Shown piece by piece: positions 1-12,737 of a DNA stretch of 64,000 nucleotides. A program made the translations under genes and the position numbers. How positions within the stretch are numbered: position 1 is the first letter of the stretch; every line of letters starts with the position of its first letter. The notes under the pieces were generated by a model. The model was not told the DNA's origin. It did no database searches and saw only the letters and a program-made list of their open reading frames with translations. This stretch comes from Aquila chrysaetos chrysaetos (taxonomy: Eukaryota; Chordata; Aves; Accipitriformes; Accipitridae): the NCBI RefSeq assembly GCF_900496995.4, contig NC_044007.1:20107742-20171741 (forward strand). The letters are read 5' to 3'.

Positions 1-104
1 CACAGCCAGGCCCACGTCTTCTGTCCTTGGTCTTACTAAGCAGTCTCAGGCCTGTGTCCATCTCGCTTGGCCTTTCTGTGCCAGCTCAGAAGAACCACCA
101 CTCG

Positions 105-580
105 TTTCTCCAGTTCAAGAGGCATGGATTTACTGGAGTGGGTCCAGCAAAGGGCCACAAGGATGATTCAGGGACTGGAGCATCTCATGTATAAGGAGAG
201 GCTGAGAGAGCTGGGACTGTTCAGCCTGGAGAAGAGAGGACTTATGGGGATCCTATCCATGTGTATAAATAAATACCTGATGGGAGGGAATGAAGAAGAG
301 GGAGCCAGACTTCTCAGGGGTGCCCAGTGACAGGGTGAGAGGCAATGGTCACAAGTTAAAAAACATTAAATTCAATCTCAACACAAAAAAATGCTTTTTT
401 ACTCTGAGGGGTGGTCAAACACTGGCACAGGTTGCCCAGAGAGTTTGTGGAGTCTCCCTCCTCAGAGATACTCAAAAGCCATCTAGGCAACCAGCTCTAG
501 GTGTCCCTGCTTGAGCAGGGGGGTTGGAGCAGATGGCCTCCAGAGGTCCCTTCCAACCTCAGCCATCCTGTGATTCTGTC
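105..580 (+). mobile_element. CR1 LINE, 5'-truncated 3' end
   Basis: The sequence runs through the usual CR1 3' segment. It encodes a decayed version of the end of ORF2 (LLEWVQQRATRMIQGLEH then [14 protein letters not shown]), followed by the untranslated tail with 'ggttgcccagagag', the 'cagaggtcccttccaacctc' block and an octamer-like end (tgattctgtc). Only the distal end of the 4-5 kb element is present, as is normal for CR1. The left boundary is approximate. The coding part is broken by stops, so the copy is dead. Confidence 0.85.
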
Positions 581-3500
581 ATAATCCCCTTGTACGTGAG
601 ACTGCTGAATGGAAATGTCCCAGTAGCAAATTGCACAACTTGCCTATGTTTAATGAAAACATATGACACGGCCATGCAGCTATGCCAGAGCTAAAGTCAG
701 GCCCCAGAACTTGCTAGGAGTGTATTCTCCAAGGTTGGCATGATATGCTCCCTCTTGTCTTGGACAGAGGTCCAAGATCTCCACTAGTACAAACCACGCA
801 CAGAAGGACAATAGTTGGGAATGTCCAAAATAAATTGCTCCCAGCAACAGCAACATGAATGTGGCCAGGATCTGGCACAGGACTGGCCAAGGCTGAGTTC
901 TGATGAAGGTCTGGAAGAAAGTTTGGTTTGATGGGTCCTCTGGAGACAGAGGAGTATCCTGCTTCTGTTGTGAGCATCTGAGTCATACCCTGGGCATGAA
1001 CTTGAATGGAAGGGATTCTGGAGGAATCATCTTCATTCAACGGTAGTTTGCATTTTGCATTTCTCAGGAGAGAGGTGTAATGTAAGAATGACATATGACT
1101 AGACTGAATGAGTGAGAAAACAATCAGTGGTATGGAGATGTCTGCTCTAAGTCTTGCCAGCAGAGTTTCATGCTTCTGCTCTATTGCTCCTATTACCACT
1201 GGTAAGAAAGAAAATTTGCTGCCTTCCCACCCCGTAAGTTTAGGATGAGTTCTTCAAAAGTTTTCAATATTCCTCTTTTATAATGGCTGATTTTACAGTT
1301 GTGGTTTTCCTTTCTTTCGGCAGCTGCTGGGTGCTCTGCTGCTGGCTGGGCAACAGCTCCTGCTCTGTGTCCCCTCCACAGACAATGTATTTGCCTTTCT
1401 CCAGACCTCTTCCAAACAGGCAGTGGGCAGTTTGGATAGAAAGTAAGCAGGACAGACTTTCCTGACAAAACTGTACGTTGTGAACCTATCAGCCTGGTCT
1501 TAGACCTCTTCTGTGCCCACTACTTTTTGCTCTGGGTAGATCACATCCAGGCACATGGTGGCAATCCTAAGAATTCAAATGCATGCACAGACATGGCAAA
1601 CATTTCTTATTACAAAAAGAAGAGCATGGAAGAACTTATCTAGCTAGAATGGTTTTATGTGCTGTCCCCTGCCTTTCTTTTCCACCCCCTCCCTGCAGAT
1701 GAACCTAATTTAAGCATCAAACATCTAACAAAACATCTGTAGTGATAAACATGAATTTTAACCTGAGGTAGCAAAGCAATGTTCACCTAACATTTCACAG
1801 AATAGCAGCCTCCTTGGCTGACCCAGCAAGCAGTCACTTTGCTGTATCAGTGCATCAAATTGTATTAGAGAAGCAGATACCAATACAAAGCATCTTGGTC
1901 TGGGCTTCCTTTAGCTTGCATGAAGAGGTGATTTTCTTGCCCCGGGGTGTTACACCACAGTCTGAGAGCTGCCTGGGATGCGCCAGAGTGGGTGAGTGAG
2001 GCTCAGCGAATACTGTTAGTGCTGGTTCTCTTTTTGACCATTTTCTCATCCTTGACTTGCGAAGAGCATTTTTTAAAAGTCATGAAACGGTAGGTAGCTG
2101 TAAGCTAGTGATCCAGAGACCTCTGCTTCCCTCACAAATGCCCCAAAGCTGACCCGTGTTTGTCCCATGGAGCTGCTCAGGAGACTGTTGAAGGAGTCCC
2201 GGTGTGGTTTGCAGTTGCCTGTGAATGATGTCCTGATCGAAGGTACGAGGGAGGCAGGACAGTCTCCCTTCCTCTCCAAAGAGCCACCATAAGGGAGAGA
2301 ACTGCCCCCACCAGCGAAGGGTTTTGAAAAATATGGTCACCGCGTGCCCTTACCTACAGCCATTCTGCCAAAGAACAGATCAAAGTTCACTATTTTCTTT
2401 TAAAAGAAGGCTGGGAACTTCATGTCCTTCTCCTGTGCAGTAATTTACAGGCTAGGCCACTCAGCCAGGGAGTGAGAGACGGGTACTCAAACCCGTCCTT
2501 ATCCTCCACATCCATTCACATCCACATCCCCTGCCCCCCAGGCACTGGTAGCTGTGTGTTTTCCTAACTGGAAACCACAAAGACATGCATTGCTTCCTTC
2601 ACTCCCAGCAACTTTATCGTTATTGATCGCAGAGAGAGCGTGTCATGGGCTGATTGCTCCAAAGGAGATGTGTAGCGGTGGGCTCTCAGCCTCCCGGTCT
2701 TGAGATGTTTTTGTAGCTTGACGCATGTAACATTTTATGCAGTGACTGATGAATGTATACATACATCTTTTGGAGGCAGAAGCCAGAAACCTAAGGGTGG
2801 CTCTTTCCTAGGCCGTGGGTTCCTTTCTCCTGCTTCTCTCTCTAGTCAACAAATCCTGATTTCCTTCCTGCGTAGGGGCCCAGCTGCCACAGGGATGGTA
2901 TAGATCACCTCCTCCCCACCCGGCCTTCCCCTCCTAATTACTTAGGGTACATTCAGAGATACAGGTTTTGGTATCGTCAGGCAAACGAGGGAAAACAGTC
3001 AGTTGTTGTGTAGCATGAGCATACTGTTGCTGGCTGTGTCTTTAACAAAGAAGTCACCACAGCCATGTTTTGCGAGGAGACTATTCCCAGAGATTTTCTC
3101 AGAACGTGTCTGATAAATCACGCTGACAGGGCTAGGAGGTTAGACTGAAAATATCGATACACCTTTCATGCTTGTTTTGCATTTAAGGTTCGAGAACGCT
3201 TCTGTCAGAGACGGTCTCAGCCTTTCCCATTTGCTGGTTTGAGGTAGGAGCAAAGCTCTGTTCCTCCAGGATCTTTGAAACGGAGCTAAATGGTGCCACT
3301 GAGTTCAAAGCCTCCAGGTGAGAAGCAAGCCAAGAGAGGGGTTTTTTCATTATTGTTATTTCCGGTTTGGATTTAGGTGCATCGGCTCAAGTGAAATTTA
3401 GTTGCAGACATTCAAATATGTTTCACTTGATTGATCCTTAATGTTCTTCAGGGATTTAGCCCCTAGTTTCTATCCCATATATATATGGTATAAGATATAA

Positions 3501-5921
3501 AGTATCTTATCTTTTCCTAATATTTAAAAAACATCTTAAGTTTTGAAGGTGACACTTTGCTAAGTGGACAGCAGTAGCACAAGATGAATTCACTTTAAAA
3601 AATCCCTTGCCTGAAATTGTCCCAGCCACATCCCTCTGTGTCCCTCATGCTGGGCAGATAAAACGTGTATTTTGATACCGCAACAATTACTTACTGTGCA
3701 AGATGCTGTTCCCCAGAAGTACTAAACACTGGGGAGTGGACTTGGGCCCAGCGTTATTGTTAGTTGTATTCACCAAGCCAGCTATCAGTCAGAAAGTATT
3801 CGGCTGCCAGCTGTGGGCCAAACCAGGACTGGGGTGAAGGAAGGCTTGGGAGTGTCATGAGGGCATTGCAGATGATCAGTAGCTGTTTTTAGACTGAGCC
3901 ATGTGATTTGTAATATTCCCTTTGTTAATTGTCATGCTGGCTAAAACCCCAAACTTTATATTTTCCCCAAGGAGACAAGCTGACATTAAATAATGATACT
4001 CATCACTGAGGTCCAACCAATCCGAAAATATCCATTGAAGTGATAATAAAAACTTCAGTGTTGAGTTCAGGGAAAGCAAAGTGAAATATCTGCCTTTGGC
4101 ATGGCTTCGCTTATCCTCCTGCTTTAAAGGGCTCAGTGGAGAAAAAAAAAAAAAAAAGAGTCCAAAAGAAAGTAGAAATTAAAGGCAGACAACATCTTCT
4201 AGATTATCACATGTATTATTCTGCCAGTGCAGGGCTGAGTCCTTTAATACTTATTTAAGCCTTTCAGTCCCTAAGGAGCATGATTTATGGGCTTTCTGCT
4301 GATCATCAGAAGATAGGCATGGTTAAAGACTACAGCTACTTACGTTCTGTGGTTCATGCTTTTGGCACCAGCAGTCCCCTTCTCAGACCCTGGGGTATTG
4401 TTGAAATGGCAGACATCACAGCTTCTCTGCCCTATTTTCTAATTTAATTTTACTCTGAAGAAAGATGACCTTAAATTTGCACTTTTTTCCCCTTATGTTT
4501 TGCTCTATCTAACTGTAAGGACAGAAACGAGTCAAATTTTTGTTCCAGAAGAAAGGTATGATACACCTTTCCAAAACTGGCATTGAAGCAAAAGCTGGCA
4601 TTCAGCTCCCATTGTGATTTGCAGGGTATAGAGCCCAAACAAAACAGGATTCTAGCATGGTTTATGCACTTTTTAAAATTAAAAGCTGTGTTTTGTGGCT
4701 TTCAAGTTCTGAAAATATGTCCTCGGGTATGTCTGTGCAATTCCTCTGACAAAACTGAATGTAAGCTCTTTTCTTGCCCTTTTACTGAAAACCTTCATTT
4801 CTGTGCTTAGATATTTGTCACAACAACATGTCAAGGGCTGGCATCCTGAGTGCAGTGAGATCATACACCCGTTTCCTATTAGTGTCACTATCTACTGCTC
4901 CTTTCTGTAGGATTATCTACTGATCCAGGCTTTCTTCTGAGTTAGGCTAAAGGAGGTGACAGTATTTCAGAGAGAACGCTCATGACTTCTCTTTTAATTT
5001 GTTTTCCTGAGCTTTGTTTGTTAGATGTATAAGACAAGGGGTAATCAACGATGTGACAGTGGAGAAGTATAATATTCTGCAGATTATGCAAGTGTCTTGA
5101 ACATATGCTTTTATATTAATGGAGGCAATTTTACTTCTGAAACTCACTGTAGATTAACTACACAAATTGTTAGGATTTTATCTAGGGATTCTTAACTGTC
5201 CAAAATTCTTTTTAAACTCCCTTCTTGATTATCATTTGGCAGAGATACTTCTTGTATATTCCAACAAATATTGCAATCACTTTATTGCTAAATAGATATA
5301 CTGGAGAAAGCATGTGCTTAACATCACAACATTTAACACTTAGCCTTTATTAACATTAAGTAGTCAAGGTCTCTAAATTGTACTTGGAAGACATCTCCAA
5401 AGCCAGTTACTAAATTAGGTTATTCAGAGATGTTCAATACAAAGTATGTCTATGCTGAACAATGCTTCTGTTACAAGAAAACAATCTGCAAGTTCTGACA
5501 TTTCAAGTAAAAAGTTTCCATCATATCGCTTTCCTCTTAATAAGGGATCATTTTGAAAGCTACTTTTGATTGTCAGTGCTGGTGGTGGTAGCAGTTCTGG
5601 GTTTACAGGTATCCGGTCATCTTTGCTCCTCTTGCCTTCTGTAATCAACAGAAGAAGTGGAAGAACAAGGTAGATGTCTCAAAGAGATAGGGCTAATCTC
5701 AAGAATGACATTTTAAAAAATACCTTAAATATTTTCTCTATTATTTGGTGTATAGGTCTTAAAGAAACAGGACGTGTAAAGTAGAACTAAAAACTGAACA
5801 TACATTTAAAACAGAATATACCAGCAATATATAAATACAATTCAAGATATAAACATATATATATATATACAAACAAGCATATAAATAAATATATTCAGAT
5901 ATAGAAGGGAGCTTATAAGAG
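581..5921. other. Intergenic stretch, nothing recognised
   Basis: No coding exon, RNA gene or identifiable transposon was recognised. Visible landmarks are a 16-base A run at 4142-4157 and an AT-alternating tract around 3476-3490. The 161-codon open frame on the minus strand (714-1199) has no recognisable domain, signal peptide or repeat, and I treat it as chance. Confidence 0.5.
5858..5904. repeat. AT-rich low-complexity / TA dinucleotide tract
   Basis: A run of alternating TA (atatatatatata) flanked by ataaataaatata-type sequence lies just before the CR1 fragment that begins at about 5922. Confidence 0.7.
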
Positions 5922-6200
5922 GATGGGGTGCACAGAGAAAAGCCAAGGGGCAATGGTCACAGCTTGCAACAAGGGAAGTTCTCTCTGGATGTATGGAAAA
6001 AATTTTCACCATGAGGGTGGACAAGCACTGGAAGTGGTTACCCACAGAGGCGGTGGAATCTTCCATCTTGAACATTTTCAAAACTCAGCTGGACAAGGCC
6101 CTCAGCAACCTGACCTAAGTCTGAAGTTAGCTCTGCTTTGAGCAAGAGGTTAGACAGATGACCTTCCAAGGTCCCTTCCAAACTCAGTTACTCTATGACC
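5922..6200 (+). mobile_element. CR1 LINE 3' end fragment
   Basis: This is a CR1 untranslated tail: 'ggcaatggtcacagcttgca', then a block equivalent to 'gagggtggtgaagcactgga', then 'ggacaaggccctcagcaacc', ending 'aggtcccttccaaactcagt' and 'tctatgacc'. It holds only the last 280 bases or so of the element. It differs from the 48.3 kb copy at many positions, so it is an older insertion. Both limits are approximate. Confidence 0.8.
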
Positions 6201-6266
6201 TTGTGTGGGTGGATTTGTATGTGTGTGAGAGATAAACCAGTGACTGAGTAAAGCTTAAGGCAGAAG

Positions 6267-6308
6267 ATGTAAAATCTATGTAAAATTATGTAAAAAACTA
6301 TGTAAAAA
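6267..6308 (+). repeat. Short imperfect tandem repeat, TATGTAAAA-like unit
   Basis: Four successive copies of an atgtaaaa(n)ct-type unit follow each other (atgtaaaatct, atgtaaaatt, atgtaaaaaact, atgtaaaaacc). No function is apparent. Confidence 0.65.
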
Positions 6309-6737
6309 CCAGTTCACTTTTCATCTTTGCATTCCACAGGTCCTTGTGAAGCCATATTAGAGCAAATTTAAACTCATATGTACATGTTGCAAACTCCGTA
6401 GTTAGAGTGAGATGAAAAGTGTTGCAAAACAGAAAGCCCAAACTGGCTTGGTATACATTAATTTTTAGTAATTTTCTGATCTATATACTGGCAAACTAAA
6501 ATCACCATTCGTCAAAAGAAGTGGATTATCTGCAGCTGCCAAGCTGGAATTTGACCTCTCACCTTCAGAATGCGATATCCACACATGAGCACACTGGCTT
6601 TTGCACACTCCAAGAGAAATATGGTGTCCACAGCTGGCAGGCAGGAACTGGTTGTCTTGTGCCAGTCCAAATTGGGAGAGGATGCTACACATCATTTAGA
6701 GCATATTTTTCTTATTATTTTTTCTGTGTTTCTTGCC

Positions 6738-6757
6738 TTTTTTTTTTTTTTTTTTTT
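6738..6757 (+). repeat. Poly-T run, 20 bases
   Basis: An uninterrupted run of 20 T. It may be the poly-A of a minus-strand retrocopy, but no retrocopy was recognised beside it. Confidence 0.9.
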
Positions 6758-7404
6758 ACAGAAAGAACTGGAAATTAAACTTGAGAGCTACAAAAGTTAT
6801 TTTAGAGATGTTACCCCTTCTTTCTATTTGCTTCTCTGAGCCCTTAATGAAAACATACAGCTTTAATGAATTTGTTCTTCTTCAGGGAAATGCTCATGGA
6901 TATTGCTGGAAGTGTTGCATGAGCAAAACCTGCACAAGCAGGTCAAAAACTGAGGAGCTTGATTGTGTTTCAGAGAGGGAGGGGAGTCAGAAGGAAGACA
7001 ATCTTTGATCCCCTACTCAATATGTAAGAGAATTTGGTTGGATTTGCTTCTAATCACAGTCTCTTAATATCTACAGTCTTCCTCCATAAGGCATCACGTA
7101 TTTTTGCTGAGACAAGACGTTTTTTAAAATTAGCCTAATTTGAAATCTCTGTAGCCCGAAAGAAGAACTCGGGATAGTCTTGCTTCACAGATAATAATTT
7201 TCAAAGAACTTAAAATTAAGAATAGAATGATTGCTTCAATCATTTTATTGCTTCAAACCAGAGACAGTTTTATAAAAGTTTGGGGGGTTTGTGCACTGTG
7301 GATGTCACAGAGATAGCAGGTGGCCAGGTAGGATTTGAAGGGAACCTGCGCGGGTGTCTAAAAGATGCACTGGACAGTCTTCTCACCCTATTTTGGGAGC
7401 TCAT

Positions 7405-7883
7405 GGTTTTTATAGGATTGCCAAATCATCCAGGTTCGTGGGGATCTTGAGAGGTCTGTAGTGCAAACTCTTGCTTAAAAGCAGGATCGGCAGAGTCCAG
7501 ACCAGGTTGCTCAAGGCATTGTCGAAGGAAGGTGACTCCACAACTTCTCTGGGCAAACCTCTTCCAGTGCTTATTCATTCTCACAGGGAAAATTATTTTC
7601 TTTTATACCCAGCGTGAACATCTCCAGTTTCGGTACATGACCACTGTTTCCCATTCTTCTGCCCGGCACCTCCATGAGGATCCTGGCTCCACCTGCTCAG
7701 TAACCTCCTTGTAGGTATGGGAAGGAGCTGTTAGGTCTCCCCCAAACCCCCTCTTCTTTAGGGTGAATGAGCCCAGCTCCCTCAGCCTTCCCTCACAGGG
7801 CTAGTGTTCCAGCCCCCGAACACGGTGGCTCTCCAGTGGTCTTGCTCTGGTTTTGGGACACCCAAAACTAGGCACAGGATTCC
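7405..7883 (-). mobile_element. CR1 LINE 3' region, antisense
   Basis: Read on the minus strand this is CR1. On the + strand one sees its reverse complement in order: 'cttgcttaaaagcaggatcg', 'caggttgctcaaggc', 'ctccacaacttctctgggca', 'ctcttccagtgcttattcat', then 'gagcccagctccctcagcct' and 'ggacacccaaaactaggcac'. It has small internal indels and no coding capacity. It covers most of the untranslated tail and the last ORF2 codons. Boundaries are approximate. Confidence 0.8.
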
Positions 7884-10800
7884 ATTACTGTTATTTATTA
7901 TTTTAGATCACATTTTTGAAGAATTAATGAATTAAGTGTATTTTAAGAATTTAAAGGAGGTGAAGATTGACTCGGAAATAAAGAATTGGAAGCTGGGTTG
8001 TACGTAAATTTATTTTGTTTTAAAGTTTAGATGTAAAGCTTGTCAGGATCACTCATTTCTTTCACTGAAAACAAAGATGTATCCCTTCTACTGCAGTGTA
8101 AAGCTATGAAGACTTATGTATTGTTGCTGAGACTCTGGTCTTAGGAAAGATCATGACTTCAGTGTAGAGGAGATGAGTCGCCCAGCTATAGAAATATGGA
8201 GAAATGTCTTTTAAAATAAACTTTGGTATTTTTCATTTTAAGATCTCTCTCTGTTATGTGATGAAGTTAAGATACTTACAGATCACATCTTATGGAGCCT
8301 ACTGAAGAATGGAAAGGTTCAATTACCTTATATTGCAAAAGCAGCAGTGCTTTGGCTTTAATACAGCCAAAGTGTAGAAGGTAAGATCTTTTACAGTCAG
8401 TGAAACCTCTGTGGAGCACAACACATAAAACTGAATTTTCAATGAACAAAACTCTGGTTCTATAAAATAATATGATTTCTGAACAGTGTGTAATCAATCA
8501 TCTCAGCACTGTTCAAGTGTATTAAGTTGGCTGCTGACACTTTTGAATAACCTATGTAAAATACACCCCTTCCTAGCTATCCCCACAGCTAAAGCTTTTG
8601 CCCAGACTCTTATCATCTGGTATTTCAATCACTGCCACATCATCTTCTTGGGCCTTGACTTACGCATTCTTTCTATGACCACGTTCATCAAACATACTAT
8701 TGCTCAGATAATTTTCCCGGTTCCTCACTTTGACATAGTCCCCCGTAGAATGTGTGCAGTGTTCATTAGTGCCCCAGTGCTGCACTATGGTATACACACA
8801 GTGCCATGCCTACAGCGAACTCCTCTCTGTTGATTTCAGTGGGACTACAGACACAAAGGTCTGCCACATCCTACAGAACCCATCCCAGTACTTTTCCTTC
8901 CTCTGCTCTTTAACCTTTCAAGCCCCCTGACTCTTTTCCCTCTGACTGTAAACACGTTCTGGGCTCTGCAGACTGTGGTTTGCCTTCTGAGCCGCTGGCA
9001 TCATTCTTCCCCAAATCATTAATGACTTTTTCTTAATCATATCTCAAAGTTACCTTCATTATTCTTGATTTATCGATCATCATAAACAGCTAGCTATGTG
9101 CTTGAATTCTTGTCCTCTGTTAGCTCCGTGGTTCTTGTTCTCCTCAGCCTTTGTTTCCTGTTATAATTCCTTCAGAAGCTCAGCTGAAGGGGATGTTCTG
9201 GAGATCCTCATCCACCTCCCAGCTGCCTGACAGAGGCTGACTAGTCTCTTCAGTGTATCACTTCTTTCCTCCTTCTACCTTCTATCTCTGGGTAGTCTTC
9301 TCTGAAAACGCAAATTCAGATTTTATTTCTGTAGTGGTGACTAGTCATCATCTGACACTTACCTGCAGATTTGACAACCAAACTATATCTAGTCTATATC
9401 TAGAAAGAAGATTGTGTCCATGCAGCTTATTTTAAAACACGAATTTTCCATCCATCGTAGTGTCAAAACTGCGATCCAGATTCTTATTGCCAAATATCTT
9501 GCTATTTGCAACACTGTATTCTGTGAATTTATATCCAGTTTAGCCTGCTGTCTGTCTAGCATTGTGTTCTTGGCCATTAACTTTGATTGTAATGCTCTTT
9601 TTCTTACATACTTCCACTGATTCTTCCTCATAATAGGAAGCATAAGCTCTGTGTCTTCTCTTTGAAAGCGCTTCTTGCCTGTCATTCATACCTCATGCAA
9701 TACTGAGAGTTTACCTCCAAGTGCCATTTGATCCGGGATGCAGGTCTCCATTACTCAAATTCTGGATCTTTCATACAAGTGCTTTCATACTGTCTCCTTA
9801 AGAGCCCATCACGCTTAGAAAGAGCTCTTGATAAATACTGTAAATAAATAATTAATTATATTCCTTTAAAGTCACCATAGCTGTGTTTCCTGTCAAAGTC
9901 TTGAAAATGCCACTCCAGCTCAGCCGCCTGCCTGTTACAGACCAACAGTGTCTCACTGTCTGCAGATGTTCCCCGTCGGCTGTCTCTTGAGGTAAATCAC
10001 ATCAAGCAGTTCCAAAGAAGTAGCTTTGTCCTGTACTTACATGGCATGATAGGATGCTAGCCCATGGCTAGTGCTGCCAGGTATTCCGTGTGCCTGTGTT
10101 TAAGCCAGGTCTAGCCTGCCTGGCTTAAACTGGATGTTGACATCCCAGCCAGCTCCTGAACCATCGACTGCAGGCTTCCTCAGCAGAGGTGGCTCCCGCC
10201 TGGGCTACTGCCTCCCCCATTGCATACAGCAAAAACTCAGAGCTGAGTCTTACTCCTGCTCTCAAAGTCTGGGAATTTCACTTGGAGATACTTTCCTCAT
10301 ATTTATTTTCCAGGACTGGGAGACCTTCAGAGGAGCCCAGGCTGGAGAAGGGTGACAGGTTATCCTTCCTTAAGAAATGGGGAAATGTCTGAGACCTGTT
10401 TCCCCTGAAACATGGTACTGGACTTTGAGAGACCTCAGTCATCTTCAGTGTCAGCAGGGCACCTTTCTGAAAGTCCATTTTTACTTTTATATATTTCAGA
10501 CACACCCAGAAATGAAGTTGTATTAGTGGGGAGGTCCTGATACCACTGTTTACACAAAGGACTCCGAGACTCATCTCCAGGTAACTGTTGTAGACTCAAA
10601 GCCCCATGACTATGGGTTTGTAGACCTGAAAACGGTAAAGGAGATCAGTCCCTGGGGTCCTCGTAAACGTGTAGTTAACACCTCTCTTTGATTTCCCCTT
10701 CCTCTTGTAGTCTGTTCTCACTTGCAAGGCAGCTTGGGAGGATCTGTAGGGTGGTGGTATGCTTTTTATTTCTGCATCAGAAAGTTGTAACCATGTACTC

Positions 10801-11403
10801 TAAAGGTACTGCTGGTGCAAAAAGTCTCAGCTGTCTGTGGCGCACAACCTGTCACATGAAGTTAGAGTGGATACGGGGACTACACATCCTGGAGAACACC
10901 AGTTGCCAGTAAACATCCTCCACTAAAATAAATTAGGGCCTCTGTTGCAACAAGTTTTTTATATATATATATACATCTGTATATCTATCTCCTTTGGAAA
11001 GTTTCACTGTGTAAGTAGATTGGGGTAAATAAAGACCACAAACCACATATATACATGCCTTATTTTTTGCACTCTTTCCCATAGCATCCGTGCCAAATCC
11101 ACTCGGAGACCACTGACACTGAGCTAGACTGACCTTGACTGACCTAGTTCTTAGGTTTGTGTTAATTAGTTGACAGGTCACACCTCTGTAATTCTTGGAT
11201 TATGACAATGCTGAAAGGTGCAGTTGCTCTGTATAGCACAGTAGGATCTCCTACACTGTAACCGCATAATGACAGCTATAATAAAGATTTGACATCAGAA
11301 GATATTCTTATATACTGTAATGTGACTTTAAAAAATCTTTACATTTCATATTAGCAATTAAACTAGTATAGTACTACTACTGTACAGCAGATGAGTGTAA
11401 GGA
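7884..11403. other. Intergenic stretch with a perfect inverted repeat, no gene recognised
   Basis: There is no recognisable coding exon. A 115-codon open frame at 8486-8833 (+) shows no known motif. A perfect 12-bp inverted repeat sits at 10098-10130 and is listed separately. A TA-alternating tract lies near 10960-10972. Confidence 0.5.
10098..10130. repeat. Perfect 12-bp inverted repeat (hairpin)
   Basis: GTTTAAGCCAGG at 10098-10109 is the exact reverse complement of CCTGGCTTAAAC at 10119-10130, with a 9-base spacer (10110-10118). Pairing does not extend beyond the 12 base pairs. It lies about 3.6 kb upstream of the RSPO2 ATG. The arms could be a palindromic protein-binding site or a structure in an unknown transcript. 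There is no neighbouring poly-U run, and bacterial-type terminators are not relevant here. Confidence 0.8.
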
Positions 11404-11640
11404 AGGGCAGCCCAGGGGTTACTGCGCTATCTGAGAACTTGGGAAACACAGGACCAAGTTTCGACACTGTCTCATACATCTCTTTTGATTTCAGGCAAGT
11501 TATTTAGCCTCTTTGTAACTCAGTCGTCTGTCTGGAAACTGAGGATACTGATGCTCCTCTGCTTCAGAGGAATATTATACTGATAAATACAGTCAAAGTT
11601 CTGAGGTCTCAGGATGGTATGGTAAACACCACACAGTCAG
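11404..11640 (+). mobile_element. MIR-like / CORE-SINE relic
   Basis: The order of features matches a tRNA-derived CORE-SINE. A degenerate A box (cccaggggttactgcgc) and B-box-like 'aagtttcgacac' come first. Then 'ttcaggcaagttatttagcc', 'ctctttgtaactcagtc', 'tctggaaactgaggatactg' and 'gcttcagaggaatattatac' follow the MIR core, in which the consensus reads roughly 'gggcaagttacttaacctct' then 'cctcatctgtaaaatgggga'. Divergence is high, so the insertion is ancient. The family name is inferred from memory. Confidence 0.65.
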
Positions 11641-12471
11641 AGTTCATTTATCTGTGGTCAGATTGTCCGAGCCGCGGATGAAAAGCCAGCCTGGGTCTGA
11701 CAGGATTTATTAGCTCAGGCACAGCGCCACATGAATGCAGTTACGCTCTTTCTAGGGCCAGCTCTGCGCTGGAAAGAGTGCATCTGCTTTTGTGAGAACC
11801 TAGCTGGCTCCATCCCGAGGCAGCTCAGGTATTTCAGCACCACGTTCCCACAACCAGAAATGTCCGAGGGCGGAAAGGAGCAGAAACACCCAGCACAGAG
11901 CCAGCCCGGATCCAGCTGGGTTTACGAGACCTGGCTTTGTGCAAGCTGTGCCAGACCCACGCTGCCTCCCCAGCTTTTGCACCTGCTCCGTAGTGCCCCA
12001 GGCCCTGTGGGGCTCGTTGGGTCAGGCACAACAGGTCCGGCACGGCAACCGAGGAGCCACCATCTGTCGACACCTGCAGCGCTGGGGAACAGGCTGTGAG
12101 TGAGGAGCAGAGAAATCAAACGGCTCCGTGGGGTCAGGGTAGTTGATGCTATGAGGAATTAACAGACCCTCCTGCATCAGAGCTGCGTTCACCTGGAACG
12201 TCGTGGGTGCTCCCTTGTTTCATCCTCTCTTATCTGTACCACTGGGGTTCCCGCTTTACCAGCTCTGCAATACCTTTGCCAAGTAAAGATGTGGCTAGAA
12301 ACAGCTGAAAATCACTTGCTAAAGTTATGCTTTAGGACTTCAAGAGCCGTCTTCCCAGAACAACGAAAGTGGCGCTTCAGAGAAGAGGCTTTGGAACGTG
12401 CGAGGTCGGGTTTTAGGAAGCCAGAAGAAAAGGAGGGGAAAATAAATGGATCAAGGTCTTAAAACCAGGGG
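11641..12471. other. Flank of CpG island, nothing recognised
   Basis: This stretch leads into the GC-rich promoter region, with GC content rising from about 11.7 kb. Overlapping open frames of 60-122 codons on both strands near 11.73-12.12 kb have no recognisable domain and look like by-products of local GC content. Confidence 0.45.

Positions 12472-12472
<1 letters not shown>

Positions 12473-12530
<58 letters not shown>
12473..12530 (+). repeat. (GAAA)n microsatellite, about 14 units
   Basis: An uninterrupted GAAA tetranucleotide array of 58 bases, extended on its right by a second purine-rich stretch (about 12551-12611, including a 13-base A run and more gaaag units). Length polymorphism and assembly slippage are likely. 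Such homopurine tracts can adopt triplex DNA. Confidence 0.95.
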
Positions 12531-12737
12531 GTCAATCAGCAAACGCTGCGGGAAGAAAGCAAAAAAAAAAAAAGAAAGAAAGAAGAGGGAGGGAAGCGAG
12601 GAGGACGAGGTTTCCCAAGGCTATAAGCAGTGCAGGGAAACGACGAGGAGGCTTTGCGGGGCGAGGGAGAAGCCCGCCGCGGAAGAGCCCGCAGGCAGAG
12701 CCTCAGCGGCTGGCGGGCGTTAGGGCCCGGCGGAGGC

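Larger units (their letters stand above)
1..12420. other. 5' flanking region of RSPO2, no gene recognised
   Basis: About 12.4 kb of mostly AT-rich sequence precedes the CpG island. It carries three CR1 pieces (near 105-580, 5922-6200 and 7405-7883), a MIR-like SINE (near 11404-11640) and short simple repeats. Open frames in this stretch are short (up to about 160 codons) and resemble no family I know. They show no convincing splice-bounded exon pattern, and several coincide with CR1 sequence. From memory of the mammalian locus the next upstream gene should be EIF3E, but I see nothing of it here. Distal enhancers could lie in this DNA and cannot be recognised by eye. Confidence 0.6.

Noticed and set aside
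8486..8833. 115-codon open frame upstream of RSPO2
   Set aside because: No domain, no exon signals and no repeat identity. Its length is within chance for this amount of sequence.
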